The notes under the pieces: generated by a model
What the model was told of the DNA's origin: nothing
What the model saw: the letters and a program-made list of their open reading frames with translations, nothing else
The model's database searches: none
Shown: piece after piece, positions 62,001 to 64,000 of the stretch
How positions within the stretch are numbered: position 1 is the stretch's first letter
How the letters are laid out: every line of letters begins with the position of its first letter
Program-made: the position numbers and the translations under genes
Assembly: GCA_020975725.1 (NCBI GenBank)
Contig: QXJR01000017.1
Coordinates: 435,001 to 499,000 of the forward strand
Origin: Picocystis sp. L7
Lineage: Eukaryota > Chlorophyta > Picocystophyceae > Picocystales > Picocystaceae
Direction of reading: 5' to 3'
Length of the DNA stretch: 64,000 nucleotides

Positions 62001-64000
62001 CCAAGCGCCGGCAATGGTGCCAGCGTCCGGTGGTTTGCTTTCCTCCGGCTGGTGCTTAGCCAGTGGTTGGGGGAGACGCCCCTCAGTTTGCGAGGGCCGC
62101 ATCTTGGTTGTGGGGGACCATACGGAAGCAGGGTGTCTGGTGCACCCTGCTGTGCTTGATTGTACCTTGCAGAGTGCAGCCGTTGGCAGTGTTGCACGTT
62201 CCGCTTCTCCTTCGCTGGAGACCCGTGTTCCTGCAGGGTTGGACGGGTATTTGGTGCATTCTAGGGTCAGCAAGGGTTGGGCGCTGGCCCGCTGTGCAGA
62301 GTTGGAGAAGCATTTGGGTCCACGCGCCTCGGGCAGTGTCTGGACTGATTTTGTCTTGAGTGATCCTAGCGGTCTTCCTTTGGGCACACTTTGTGGTTTG
62401 GAGGCAAAGTCCATGAGCCGGTCTGCATCCCCTGGCGAGGCGACCCAGGTGCCCCATGCATCCAAGGATATTCTGTACGAACTTTCTTGGCGGGTATCTT
62501 CTCAGGCTTCAGCCTCTCCCAGTATTTGCCCGGACTTCCCCCCACGTATGGGGGCATCATTGTCCGCGTCTGCTTCTTCATCTTCTTTGGGATTGTTGGG
62601 TTTGCTGCGTATGCATCCGGGTCATGTTGGACTGACTACGTTTTCGGGCATGGGCGCCTTGGATTCTTCAGGCATCTGTGGGGCTCCCACCTGTTTCTCT
62701 GCCGGTGTGTTGGGATCCTCCATTTGGGGCATGTCGCGTGGTGCGAGCCAGGAGATGTCCCTGTCTGTGGATGGCTTGGGTTTAGACTGCCTTTCCAGCT
62801 TTGCTGGTCCGTCGACCAGTCTTGCACGTGGTTCCAGCCTGTACGGTACCCTGGCACGTTCTGGCTCTCTGTACGAGGCTGGTCTTTTGCCTAGCACGGC
62901 CCACAGTTTCCCGGACGAGTTCCGCTTGTTCCCGGTTCCTCGTGGTTCTTTGGGCAGCCTTCGTCCTCTCCCGCTGGAGGCTTCCCCGTTGGGTTCTTTG
63001 CGCGTGCGCGTGATGGCTGTCGGTTTGAACTTCCGTGACGTGTTGAACGTTTTGGGCATGTATCCTGGGGATCCGGGTCCTCCCGGTGGGGACTGTTCCT
63101 GCGTCCGTTCCTCTGGCGGCGGTTTCCACTCGGTGGGCGAGTCCGTGTTTGGTCTCTCTTCGGGTTGCCTTGGCACGCACAGCGTGGCTTGGCGCGAGAG
63201 CCTTGCTCCCATGCCCTTGGGTATGACGTTTGAGGAGGCGGCCACCATGCCCACTGTGTTTGTGACGGTGGACATGTCTCTTCGTCGCTCTTGTGGCATG
63301 TTGCCTTTGGACGGCGTGTTGGTCCATGCCGCTTCTGGTGGCGTGGGTCTTGCTGCCCTTCAGTTGGTCCCCTCGTTTGGTGCCCGTGCGTTTTCTACGG
63401 CGGGTCAGCCCACGAAGCGCGCTTTGCTTCGTGGTTTGGGTTCCGTTGGCGTTTGCAGTTCTCGCGACACTCGTTTTGTGGATTCCTTCAGCCAATTGGG
63501 TGGCGTTGGTTTGGTTTTGAACTCCCTTACGTCTACGGGCCTGGTGGGTGCTTCTCTGTCTTGCCTTGTCCCTTGCGGTCGTTTTGTGGAGATTGGCAAG
63601 CGCGACGTGTGGAGCGTGGCGGCTTGTTCGATGGAGCGTGTTGACGTGAGCTACGGTTTGGTTGCGGTTGACTTTCTTCCCCCTCGCGTGGTAGGGGACG
63701 CTCTTTGCAGCTTGTCTCGCGCTTGCTGCCTTGGTTTGGTCCAGGCCTTGACCCACATCGTCCATGGCATGGGTTCGACCAGCTCTGCCTTGCGTCAGAT
63801 GTCCCAGGCGAAGCACGTGGGCAAGGTGGTGGTTCGTTCTCCTTGCAGTTCGGTGTTGGTTCCTTGGGGTCGCACGTCCTTGACGGGCGGCACGGGCGCC
63901 TTGGGTTCTTTGGTCGCGTGTTGGTTGGTGGAGCAGGGTCAGGTTCGCGTTCAGCTTCTGGGTCGCACGGGTCGCGTCTCTTCTTCGACCTCCCTGTCTG
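42412..64000 (+). CDS. Giant modular type I polyketide synthase, AT-less, fully reducing (continues past window)
   Basis: One reading frame stays open from the ATG at 42412 to the window end, 7196 codons with no intron and no stop. Order: acyl-CoA/AMP ligase, decayed ketoreductase-like region, ACP-ACP, then [KS-DH-ER-KR-ACP] x3 and a fourth KS-DH-ER-KR cut by the window. No acyltransferase (GHSxG) domain lies between any KS and DH, so extender units must be loaded by a separate enzyme (trans-AT). The ligase would activate a fatty acid, and each module would add two carbons and reduce them fully, giving a long saturated chain. Long near-identical blocks recur with a 4776-bp period. Product, release mechanism and total module number are not visible. 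Start codon chosen as the first Met before the ligase core; the ligase N-terminus is about 30 residues shorter than usual. Confidence 0.93.
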   Translation, partial: MADGNEANVVVVECERDENRCWEMKELRQRIAGCRRMLENLGVGGGDRVAVMTRNRAEVIELHFAAASLGSVIVNLNVHLVSQELTHILADAEPVCIVAEKMYEEVLLAARKRLRILSAGSIASLVWLEDETCTDLVETDAHQSRDKKHHVQYAVGCVDEAGELSLFEAWHRHAGYQMYYTSGTTGLPKGVLLSQQVVLSHAEGTIAEMGLGRDDVWGHFAPMFHLVDAFAIYAITSLGARHVVPGPFNANSALTLIEQERITCVNFASTMVTMMMSNPKLDRVDLSSMRILSCGGSPIPPANVLRVLSHVGSKFFVSYGMTECCGKISMSLVSEEQRLAREPEGILRSICTSGRPFALSDVRIVDDGGLDVVPASAQVGHVWVRGHTMFPGYWKNDSANATSFVDGWFCTGDMGLVNEDGYVTIVDRAKDMILCGGENVYCAEVEAALHEHPFVRQAAVIGVPNQVMGELVAAVLVVSEPVTQADIVAFCRLRLSEYKVPYVVEFVDQMPTTGSGKILKTKLRQDFASMHASFVPQVARKELPSSCFSLEWSGFDQAAAPEQTSDTCSETWAFFGTLLGPVQDLAHEIVDAGQSAVVVDKFRKSGGRICPGYMFDLHEGTSNCQHAIASSRGLLEMLSDEQQDGAHICLVHRIFLWARSTPRLRSLMLVCESEEHGCRFTDPTQAGMSGAFLSLIGMLPHVSVVALIVPAGFSKVKGWSLYKLVLQAQHHARDLPPLGFCRTFWVQEGRLQVPRLFQHPRSLPSKGNDTTISRESLQAVVGAGELGLRHVEWLLFECECRNVVLLGTLEEEQKVEQLQDTATPTGSVLRAFLCSTLDTCTLERIFRFLATTGSVDSIFFATECGSSRESIGLTTRCIAEQTAPRISTIKCLLAALRRLSVVVGTFYLPMSSTAMPPSFCSTVLHAADQEAAALLAGAGEVFLRCYCLYWAVQESFADHGHEGLDLRLQSKLDVPTALEWYSHLPSCSHQSVDTVCILPEDWGKFLAGTFSGDGAQQPATVDPTRTPQNMKATIHKILSEVLGSFSGSDSEPLMAAGLTSLAAIRLTELLGENLGVELPTTLVFDYPSIELMAQHISTFYDIDRTEAQSTGEGHVLERVLACIEELVGRPVESSEPLMSVGLTSLAAVRLADSLSEIFGKDLPTTIGFDYPTAAAISAFVAEQGHGPSTISPVAREAVPAPTESKASSAAIWSTASHTPTGYEFNKHNVTRSTDGISCVPYERWSLAEGSMPFGGFLTDVDRFEAPTFGLSTAESTVMDPQQRLLLECSLEALMPVSSMYEEVVGRLAGSFVGISMVEYALLLRLFGYPLTAYTATGGHLAVAAGRLSYTFGFRGPALSIDTACSASLVAAHLGRESISLGRSSSALVSGVNLMLHPHWTNACNQAGMLSLDGRCKTLDQGANGYVRAEACVSMLFGRPDDSPCSHGVVLAALLGSSVNQDGRSSSLTAPNGPSQQDVIRGALSSSGTFPGEVLQLQMHGTGTALGDPIEIGAASAVLLQGREGFPLSATSKKSHIGHAEPAAGVVGLMKLASDVTKSTLGATLHLRTLNPFVVSAMDKGGCMAFPRIDSVSVRVQASPAFSISAFAFQGTNAHAIGGCHVQEVLSGSEVAPSLRKFPASGSSFWAVPTPHPLVGQFLSSSLAVGNNVAVYETQLTSPSLAYLFDHRIRGRPLFPATGFLESALAASQTSVTSLPQRVGVGNVSISSPLIMGSTPGQTTSCVVLTISEHGHVSTYSSAGRSSSTEGLNDPHATGTIHCILDRAQVPNGSKPRVPGILPTQSPMPKQAVLSEYFSPRESISLPYGAHPAVLDAACLQLNVLRMGKGETALPVASRFYSVAESMKDVASGHGLKVDASEQTRGSHTESLLALLRPSGPAGAVLAGLQVRSVRQQPVRETALQCVDCLYETSWEVSSHDHPQPPSETAMQKQAWWTSTMKRNSLSRHFASMFSSIQAGLPSLEEKHTIQAPEFANLSHGLKHWTDLHSLSGSGVRSLLRVLAQEDKSLELSINEDPAADTIQVDLCRSTHAKSGCFSDIRKAIGALLCHGHLHKSPKQYTPARFQLRPSPRGSLSGLKQMLEAPEPGMLEVRVMAVGLNFRDVLNVLGMYPGDPGPPGGDCSCVRSSGGGFHSVGESVFGLSSGCLGTHSVAWRESLAPMPLGMTFEEAATMPTVFVTVDMSLRRSCGMLPMDGVLVHAASGGVGLAALQLVPSFGARAFSTAGQPTKRALLRGLGSVGVCSSRDTRFVDSFSQLGGVGLVLNSLTSTGLVGASLSCLVPCGRFVEIGKRDVWSVAACSMERVDVSYGLVAVDFLPPRVVGDALCSLSRACCLGLVQALTHIVHGMGSTSSALRQMSQAKHVGKVVVRSPCSSVLVPWGRTSLTGGTGALGSLVACWLVEQGQVRVQLLGRTGRVSSSTSLSVLGWGGAVESLRADASSSEECLRSLWGGLLGSTPLWGLMHAGGVLMDCTVSNQTVSTVRGVFGPKVSSMQWLESFGVGFPLGSSVLFSSVASLLGSPGQSNYSAANAALDAWAHAQRLRGGVAVSVQWGAWAGGGMAGSNAAVLKRMERSGMGTIPVDVGLSAFQTALLSIPFSGMCIAQECVFCVNSFSWDRFLSQFRGSEGFFDDFVVLSDVVPAVDLEVTSSVSAPSAGRASRNELVATISSSVKSLLGEEVDPSHPLLDAGLDSLSAVEFRTVLSSALGLDLPSTLVFDYPSVDEIAEFLLVTCVQDADAQAVEKGPAAVPANECLRSNVMVCGNVVRSASPNSHVGSCTADRIHRIHLTRWDLDDCSGFLAGTLQAQFSSLVPDIEGFDAGVFGLTSMEGMLMDPQHRILFETFMECFPGGDTHLVSKPCGVFVGISWTEYAKMLAALPEVSTTAFTSTGNALSVAAGRISYMFGLKGPSLSVDTACSSSLVAMHTGLGNIHLHFCSSASISGVNLTLQPSTTALFKSAGMLAPDGRCKTLDSGADGYVRCEACVSLFLSSESTSYSTALLATFVNQDGRSSSLTAPNGPSQQEAVRSALRLAGVPPHELDMVQMHGTGTSLGDPIEVGALSAVVLGASCTSPRCPLVLTAGKSGTGHTEPAAGLLGVSKAFLGLSQAECLPILHLRMVNPHVSSALSMAEKHGGGLGTSCLMPREGSSLPLGPSSQPLTSGVSAFAFQGTNAHALLGLGSTVACSGSGSPAGGVRAWHRERHWVWPRPHALVHRAPLSSGSTQTLEVRLDKSLASSLWDHRVQGQAIFPGAGYLELASCVGGYLSEIRDGLVGLLFAGVAIPAPLLLPDLSSSPWVTQSFLVSVSLHDSVVLAHSIPVGDRKTLHLSGRFENIFDRPAVHSSLKKVCRAFMVSGEKGVNASNGVLSSMSEAVLSNSPEELGCIVPPALLDSSFQLATEAVQRTTESSVTHVPSKIDSYLCSRRSGFRSGHSLTSKESTPASTMSKRAPSLVSSHSLWGHCGSFLAHVHNLESRAILLEKVLPTVEGLAEMRCLYQLEWQCTASMDHQDAELGCCFAGFHSQKICTSNFLAKMLSVFQGEKVRSAHTRSTSSTTQHTPSTPYLGCGKSLNSSIMWAFLRSMAEENARLQIAGTTQADMQSQGPSHTLQDEGSYPVHLNANAWHQATLCSSAAHSFPDKFRLFPVPRGSLGSLRPLPLEASPLGSLRVRVMAVGLNFREVLNVLGMYPGDPGPPGGDCSCVRSSGGGFHSVGESVFGLSSGCLGTHSVAWQGSLAPMPLGMTFEEAATIPTVFVTVDMSLRRCCGMLPMDGVLVHAASGGVGLAALQLVPSFGARAFSTAGQPTKRALLRGLGSVGVCSSRDTRFVDSFSQLGGVGLVLNSLTSTGLVGASLSCLVPCGRFVEIGKRDVWSVAACSMERVDVSYGLVAVDFLPPRVVGDALCSLSRACCLGLVQALTHIVHGMGSTSSALRQMSQAKHVGKVVVRSPCSSVLVPWGRTSLTGGTGALGSLVACWLVEQGQVRVQLLGRTGRVSSSTSLSVLGWGGAVESLRADASSSEECLRSLWGGLLGSTPLWGLMHAGGVLMDCTVSNQTVSTVRGVFGPKVSSMQWLESFGVGFPLGSSVLFSSVASLLGSPGQTNYSAANAALDAWAHAQRLRGGVAVSVQWGAWAGGGMATQDSSTALRVERTGMGVLSADDGLGALRGVLLEAGSRACSSLGWGGQFAAVPFVWDRFLQRVSSVSPLFLEFADQLPSSIFLGEESSSLGVSGASHEGGRLSGLSAADRRAQLASQVQDTVRQVMGTEVDADEPLMAAGLDSLSAVEVRNGIERSVGLELPGTLVFDYPSISAISVYLEECLGVGEDEVGLSFPASVVPGEVQDSTLESSVFVGSICSRFPGGDVGGAVDARPLDGIGVVLYERWDVDSVSTEAPARFAGNLRCADLFDGALYGVSSTEASLMDPQQRLLLESALCSLTSCPGRVSLSSTGAFVGISGTDYGKLVSLSRHTAGPYTASGGTLSVACGRLSYTYGWKGAALSVDTACSSSLVATHVSFSSIRLGACQDALVAGVNLTLALDTTSMLYAASMLAVDGRCKTLDAAASGYVRGEACVSLLVWSGSSSLGGAGGFAVLRATSVNQDGRSSSLTAPNGPSQQEAVRSALRLAGVPPHELDMVQMHGTGTSLGDPIEVGALSAVVLGASCTSPRCPLVLTAGKSGTGHTEPAAGLLGVSKAFLGLSQAECLPILHLRMVNPHVSSALSMAEKHGGGLGTSCLMPREGSSLPLGPSSQPLASGVSAFAFQGTNAHALLGLGSTVACSGSGSPAGGVRAWHRERHWVWPRPHALVHRAPLSSGSTQTLEVRLDKSLASSLWDHRVQGQAIFPGAGYLELVSSGALLLLSGLGQSQFAFVGGSIPAPLVLPSWSRDELGSRASALVSIESPSGVCRIHSAGRSASSIPHMQGSFCAVSQAPAMVPASGGLLSSGWCLASGWGRRPSVCEGRILVVGDHTEAGCLVHPAVLDCTLQSAAVGSVARSASPSLETRVPAGLDGYLVHSRVSKGWALARCAELEKHLGPRASGSVWTDFVLSDPSGLPLGTLCGLEAKSMSRSASPGEATQVPHASKDILYELSWRVSSQASASPSICPDFPPRMGASLSASASSSSLGLLGLLRMHPGHVGLTTFSGMGALDSSGICGAPTCFSAGVLGSSIWGMSRGASQEMSLSVDGLGLDCLSSFAGPSTSLARGSSLYGTLARSGSLYEAGLLPSTAHSFPDEFRLFPVPRGSLGSLRPLPLEASPLGSLRVRVMAVGLNFRDVLNVLGMYPGDPGPPGGDCSCVRSSGGGFHSVGESVFGLSSGCLGTHSVAWRESLAPMPLGMTFEEAATMPNVFVTVDMSLRRSCGMLPMDGVLVHAASGGVGLAALQLVPSFGARAFSTAGQPTKRALLRGLGSVGVCSSRDTRFVDSFSQLGGVGLVLNSLTSTGLVGASLSCLVPCGRFVEIGKRDVWSVAACSMERVDVSYGLVAVDFLPPRVVGDALCSLSRACCLGLVHALTHIVHGMGSTSSALRQMSQAKHVGKVVVRSPCSSVLVPWGRTSLTGGTGALGSLVACWLVEQGQVRVQLLGRTGRASSSTSLSVLGWGGAVESLRADASSSEECLRSLWGGLLGSTPLWGLMHAGGVLMDCTVSNQTVSTVRGVFGPKVSSMQWLESFGVGFPLGSSVLFSSVASLLGSPGQTNYSAANAALDAWAHAQRLRGGVAVSVQWGAWAGGGMATQDSSTALRVERTGMGVLSADDGLGALRGVLLEAGSRACSSLGWGGQFAAVPFIWDRFLQRVSSVSPLFLEFADQLPSSIFLGEESSSLGVSGASHAGGRLSGLSAADRRAQLASQVQDTVRQVMGTEVDADEPLMAAGLDSLGAVEVRNGIERSVGLELPGTLVFDYPSISAISVYLEECLGVGEDEVGLSSPASVVPGEMQDSTLESSVFVGSICSRFPGGDVGGAVDARPLDGIGVVLYERWDVDSVSTEAPARFAGNLRCADLFDGALYGVSSTEASLMDAQQRLLLESALCSLTSCPGRVSLSSTGAFVGISGTDYGKLVSLSRHTIGPYTATGGTLSVASGRLSYTYGWKGAALSVDTACSSSLVATHVSFSSIRLGACQDALVAGVNLTLAPDTTSMFQSAGMLAPDGRCKTVDAAASGYVRGEACVSLLVWSGSSSLGGAGGFAVLRATSVNQDGRSSSLTAPNGPSQQEAVRSALRLAGVPPHELDMVQMHGTGTSLGDPIEVGALSAVVLGASCTSPRCPLVLTAGKSGTGHTEPAAGLLGVSKAFLGLSQAECLPILHLRTVNPHVSSALSMAEKHGGGLGTSCLMPREGSSLPLGPSSQPLASGVSAFAFQGTNAHALLGLGSTVACSGSGSPAGGVRAWHRERHWVWPRPHALVHRAPLSSGSTQTLEVRLDKSLASSLWDHRVQGQAIFPGAGYLELVSSGALLLLSGLGQSQFAFVGGSIPAPLVLPSWSRDELGSRASALVSIESPSGVCRIHSAGRSASSIPHMQGSFCAVSQAPAMVPASGGLLSSGWCLASGWGRRPSVCEGRILVVGDHTEAGCLVHPAVLDCTLQSAAVGSVARSASPSLETRVPAGLDGYLVHSRVSKGWALARCAELEKHLGPRASGSVWTDFVLSDPSGLPLGTLCGLEAKSMSRSASPGEATQVPHASKDILYELSWRVSSQASASPSICPDFPPRMGASLSASASSSSLGLLGLLRMHPGHVGLTTFSGMGALDSSGICGAPTCFSAGVLGSSIWGMSRGASQEMSLSVDGLGLDCLSSFAGPSTSLARGSSLYGTLARSGSLYEAGLLPSTAHSFPDEFRLFPVPRGSLGSLRPLPLEASPLGSLRVRVMAVGLNFRDVLNVLGMYPGDPGPPGGDCSCVRSSGGGFHSVGESVFGLSSGCLGTHSVAWRESLAPMPLGMTFEEAATMPTVFVTVDMSLRRSCGMLPLDGVLVHAASGGVGLAALQLVPSFGARAFSTAGQPTKRALLRGLGSVGVCSSRDTRFVDSFSQLGGVGLVLNSLTSTGLVGASLSCLVPCGRFVEIGKRDVWSVAACSMERVDVSYGLVAVDFLPPRVVGDALCSLSRACCLGLVQALTHIVHGMGSTSSALRQMSQAKHVGKVVVRSPCSSVLVPWGRTSLTGGTGALGSLVACWLVEQGQVRVQLLGRTGRVSSSTSLS
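44050..45420 (+). other. Decayed ketoreductase-like region in the loading module
   Basis: About residues 547-1003. The order of segments recalls a type I KR: a Rossmann-like GAGELGLRHVEWLL followed by NVVLLG, and a later SSTAMPPSFCSTVLHAADQEAAALL in place of the usual SSVASLLGS...NYSAANA stretch. The TGGTGxLG cofactor loop and the catalytic Tyr are not conserved, in contrast to the four intact KRs downstream. It is probably a structural remnant; the assignment is by alignment in mind only. Confidence 0.5.
45500..45960 (+). other. Twin acyl carrier domains of the loading module
   Basis: Two ACPs stand in tandem, with phosphopantetheine serines at codons 45589 and 45841 in the motifs AAGLTSLAA and SVGLTSLAA. 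Both use LTSL where the extension-module ACPs use LDSL. Each is followed by FDYPS or FDYPT, the usual end-of-ACP landmark. Confidence 0.85.
46075..50650 (+). other. PKS extension module 1: KS-DH-ER-KR-ACP
   Basis: KS 46075-47275 with active-site Cys in DTACSAS (codon 46501), HGTGT and SHIGHAEPAAG. DH about 47360-48170 with FDHRIRGRPLFPATG and HPAVLD. ER about 48685-49545 with GLNFRDVLNVLG and HAASGGVGLAA. KR about 49550-50150 with TGGTGALG and NYSAANAALDAWA. ACP about 50440-50640 with serine codon 50530 (GLDSLSAVEF). KS, the DH C-terminal part and the ACP are diverged from later modules, while ER-KR is nearly identical to theirs. Confidence 0.9.
50740..55400 (+). other. PKS extension module 2: KS-DH-ER-KR-ACP
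   Basis: KS about 50780-52000, Cys codon 51202 in DTACSSS. DH about 52095-52730 with WDHRVQGQAIFPGAG and PALLDSSFQ. ER about 53400-54270, KR about 54290-54860, ACP serine codon 55282. The KS N-terminal half and the segment 52215-53340 (DH C-terminal part and linker) are diverged. The KS C-terminal half and ER onward match modules 3 and 4 almost base for base. Confidence 0.9.
55475..60180 (+). other. PKS extension module 3: KS-DH-ER-KR-ACP
   Basis: KS about 55480-56760, Cys codon 55954. DH about 56850-57600 with WDHRVQGQ and HPAVLDCTLQ. A Ser-rich linker and KR structural part run to about 58130. ER about 58190-59050, KR about 59070-59640, ACP serine codon 60058. Almost all of it recurs 4776 bp later as module 4. 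Confidence 0.9.
60250..64000 (+). other. PKS extension module 4: KS-DH-ER-KR, cut by the window end
   Basis: KS about 60265-61540, Cys codon 60730. DH about 61630-62400. ER about 62970-63830. KR begins at about 63850 and its TGGTGALG loop is just inside the window. The ACP and any later modules lie outside. Sequence is nearly identical to module 3. Confidence 0.9.

Larger units (their letters stand above)
53350..64000 (+). repeat. Near-perfect 4776-bp tandem repeat of PKS modules
   Basis: Landmarks recur at exact 4776-bp steps: the segment starting CACAGTTTCCCGGAC at 53350 and 58126, and the ER start at 53741, 58517 and 63293. Only scattered single-base differences are seen. The equivalent step from module 1 to module 2 is 4719 bp, with matching limited to blocks. 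Confidence 0.9.

Noticed and set aside
1-64000. tRNA, rRNA and CRISPR arrays
   Set aside because: I scanned for GTTCRANNC-type T loops, rRNA-like blocks and regularly spaced short repeats and saw none. The C-rich and 15-mer repeats are not spaced like an array.

Overview
The window is nuclear DNA from a eukaryote, most likely a microalga with a red-lineage plastid. Five host genes have short GT-AG introns: NMT, TMEM14/FAX-like, NDUFB11-like, eL21 and PsbQ'. The PsbQ'-type photosystem II lumen protein points to a plastid of red-algal ancestry, and the TMEM14/FAX-like protein fits a plastid. An ochrophyte such as a eustigmatophyte, a haptophyte or a unicellular red alga would all fit; I cannot place the species.

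Layout. (1) 1-16.05 kb is a three-level nest of mobile elements. A piggyBac-like gene (1-55 and 13838-16051) is interrupted by a Ty3/gypsy-type LTR retrotransposon (56-13837, flanked by TACA duplications). The 5' LTR of that element is split by a 6.4-kb block (205-6633) holding three copies of a ~789-bp element with terminal inverted repeats and two identical Tc1/mariner-like transposase genes in a 2821-bp tandem repeat. The retrotransposon polyprotein carries a complete-looking cytosine-5 DNA methyltransferase domain between RNase H and integrase. (2) 16.4-30.6 kb is a gene-dense, GC-rich island: PPP1R11-type phosphatase inhibitor, N-myristoyltransferase, a small secreted peptide, TMEM14/FAX-like membrane protein, a NDUFB11/ESSS-like complex I subunit head-to-head with ribosomal protein eL21, PsbQ', an atypical plastid SDR and an RluA pseudouridine synthase. 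(3) 30.6-42.4 kb is gene-poor and more AT-rich, with one recognisable gene, a type II membrane protein with a FAM20/PI-kinase-like signature (37031-38404). (4) 42412 to the window end is one uninterrupted reading frame of at least 21.6 kb (7196 codons in view) encoding a giant type I polyketide synthase.

The PKS starts with an acyl-CoA/AMP ligase loading domain, a decayed ketoreductase-like region and twin ACPs, followed by fully reducing KS-DH-ER-KR-ACP modules (three complete, the fourth cut by the window end). No acyltransferase domain is present, so malonyl units should be supplied in trans. The expected product is a long saturated acyl chain grown from an activated free fatty acid. Large stretches of the modules are almost identical at DNA level (4776-bp period) and alternate with diverged blocks, which suggests recent module duplication and gene conversion.

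Exon structures were worked out by eye from reading frame, splice dinucleotides and protein family knowledge; no alignment or database search was run.
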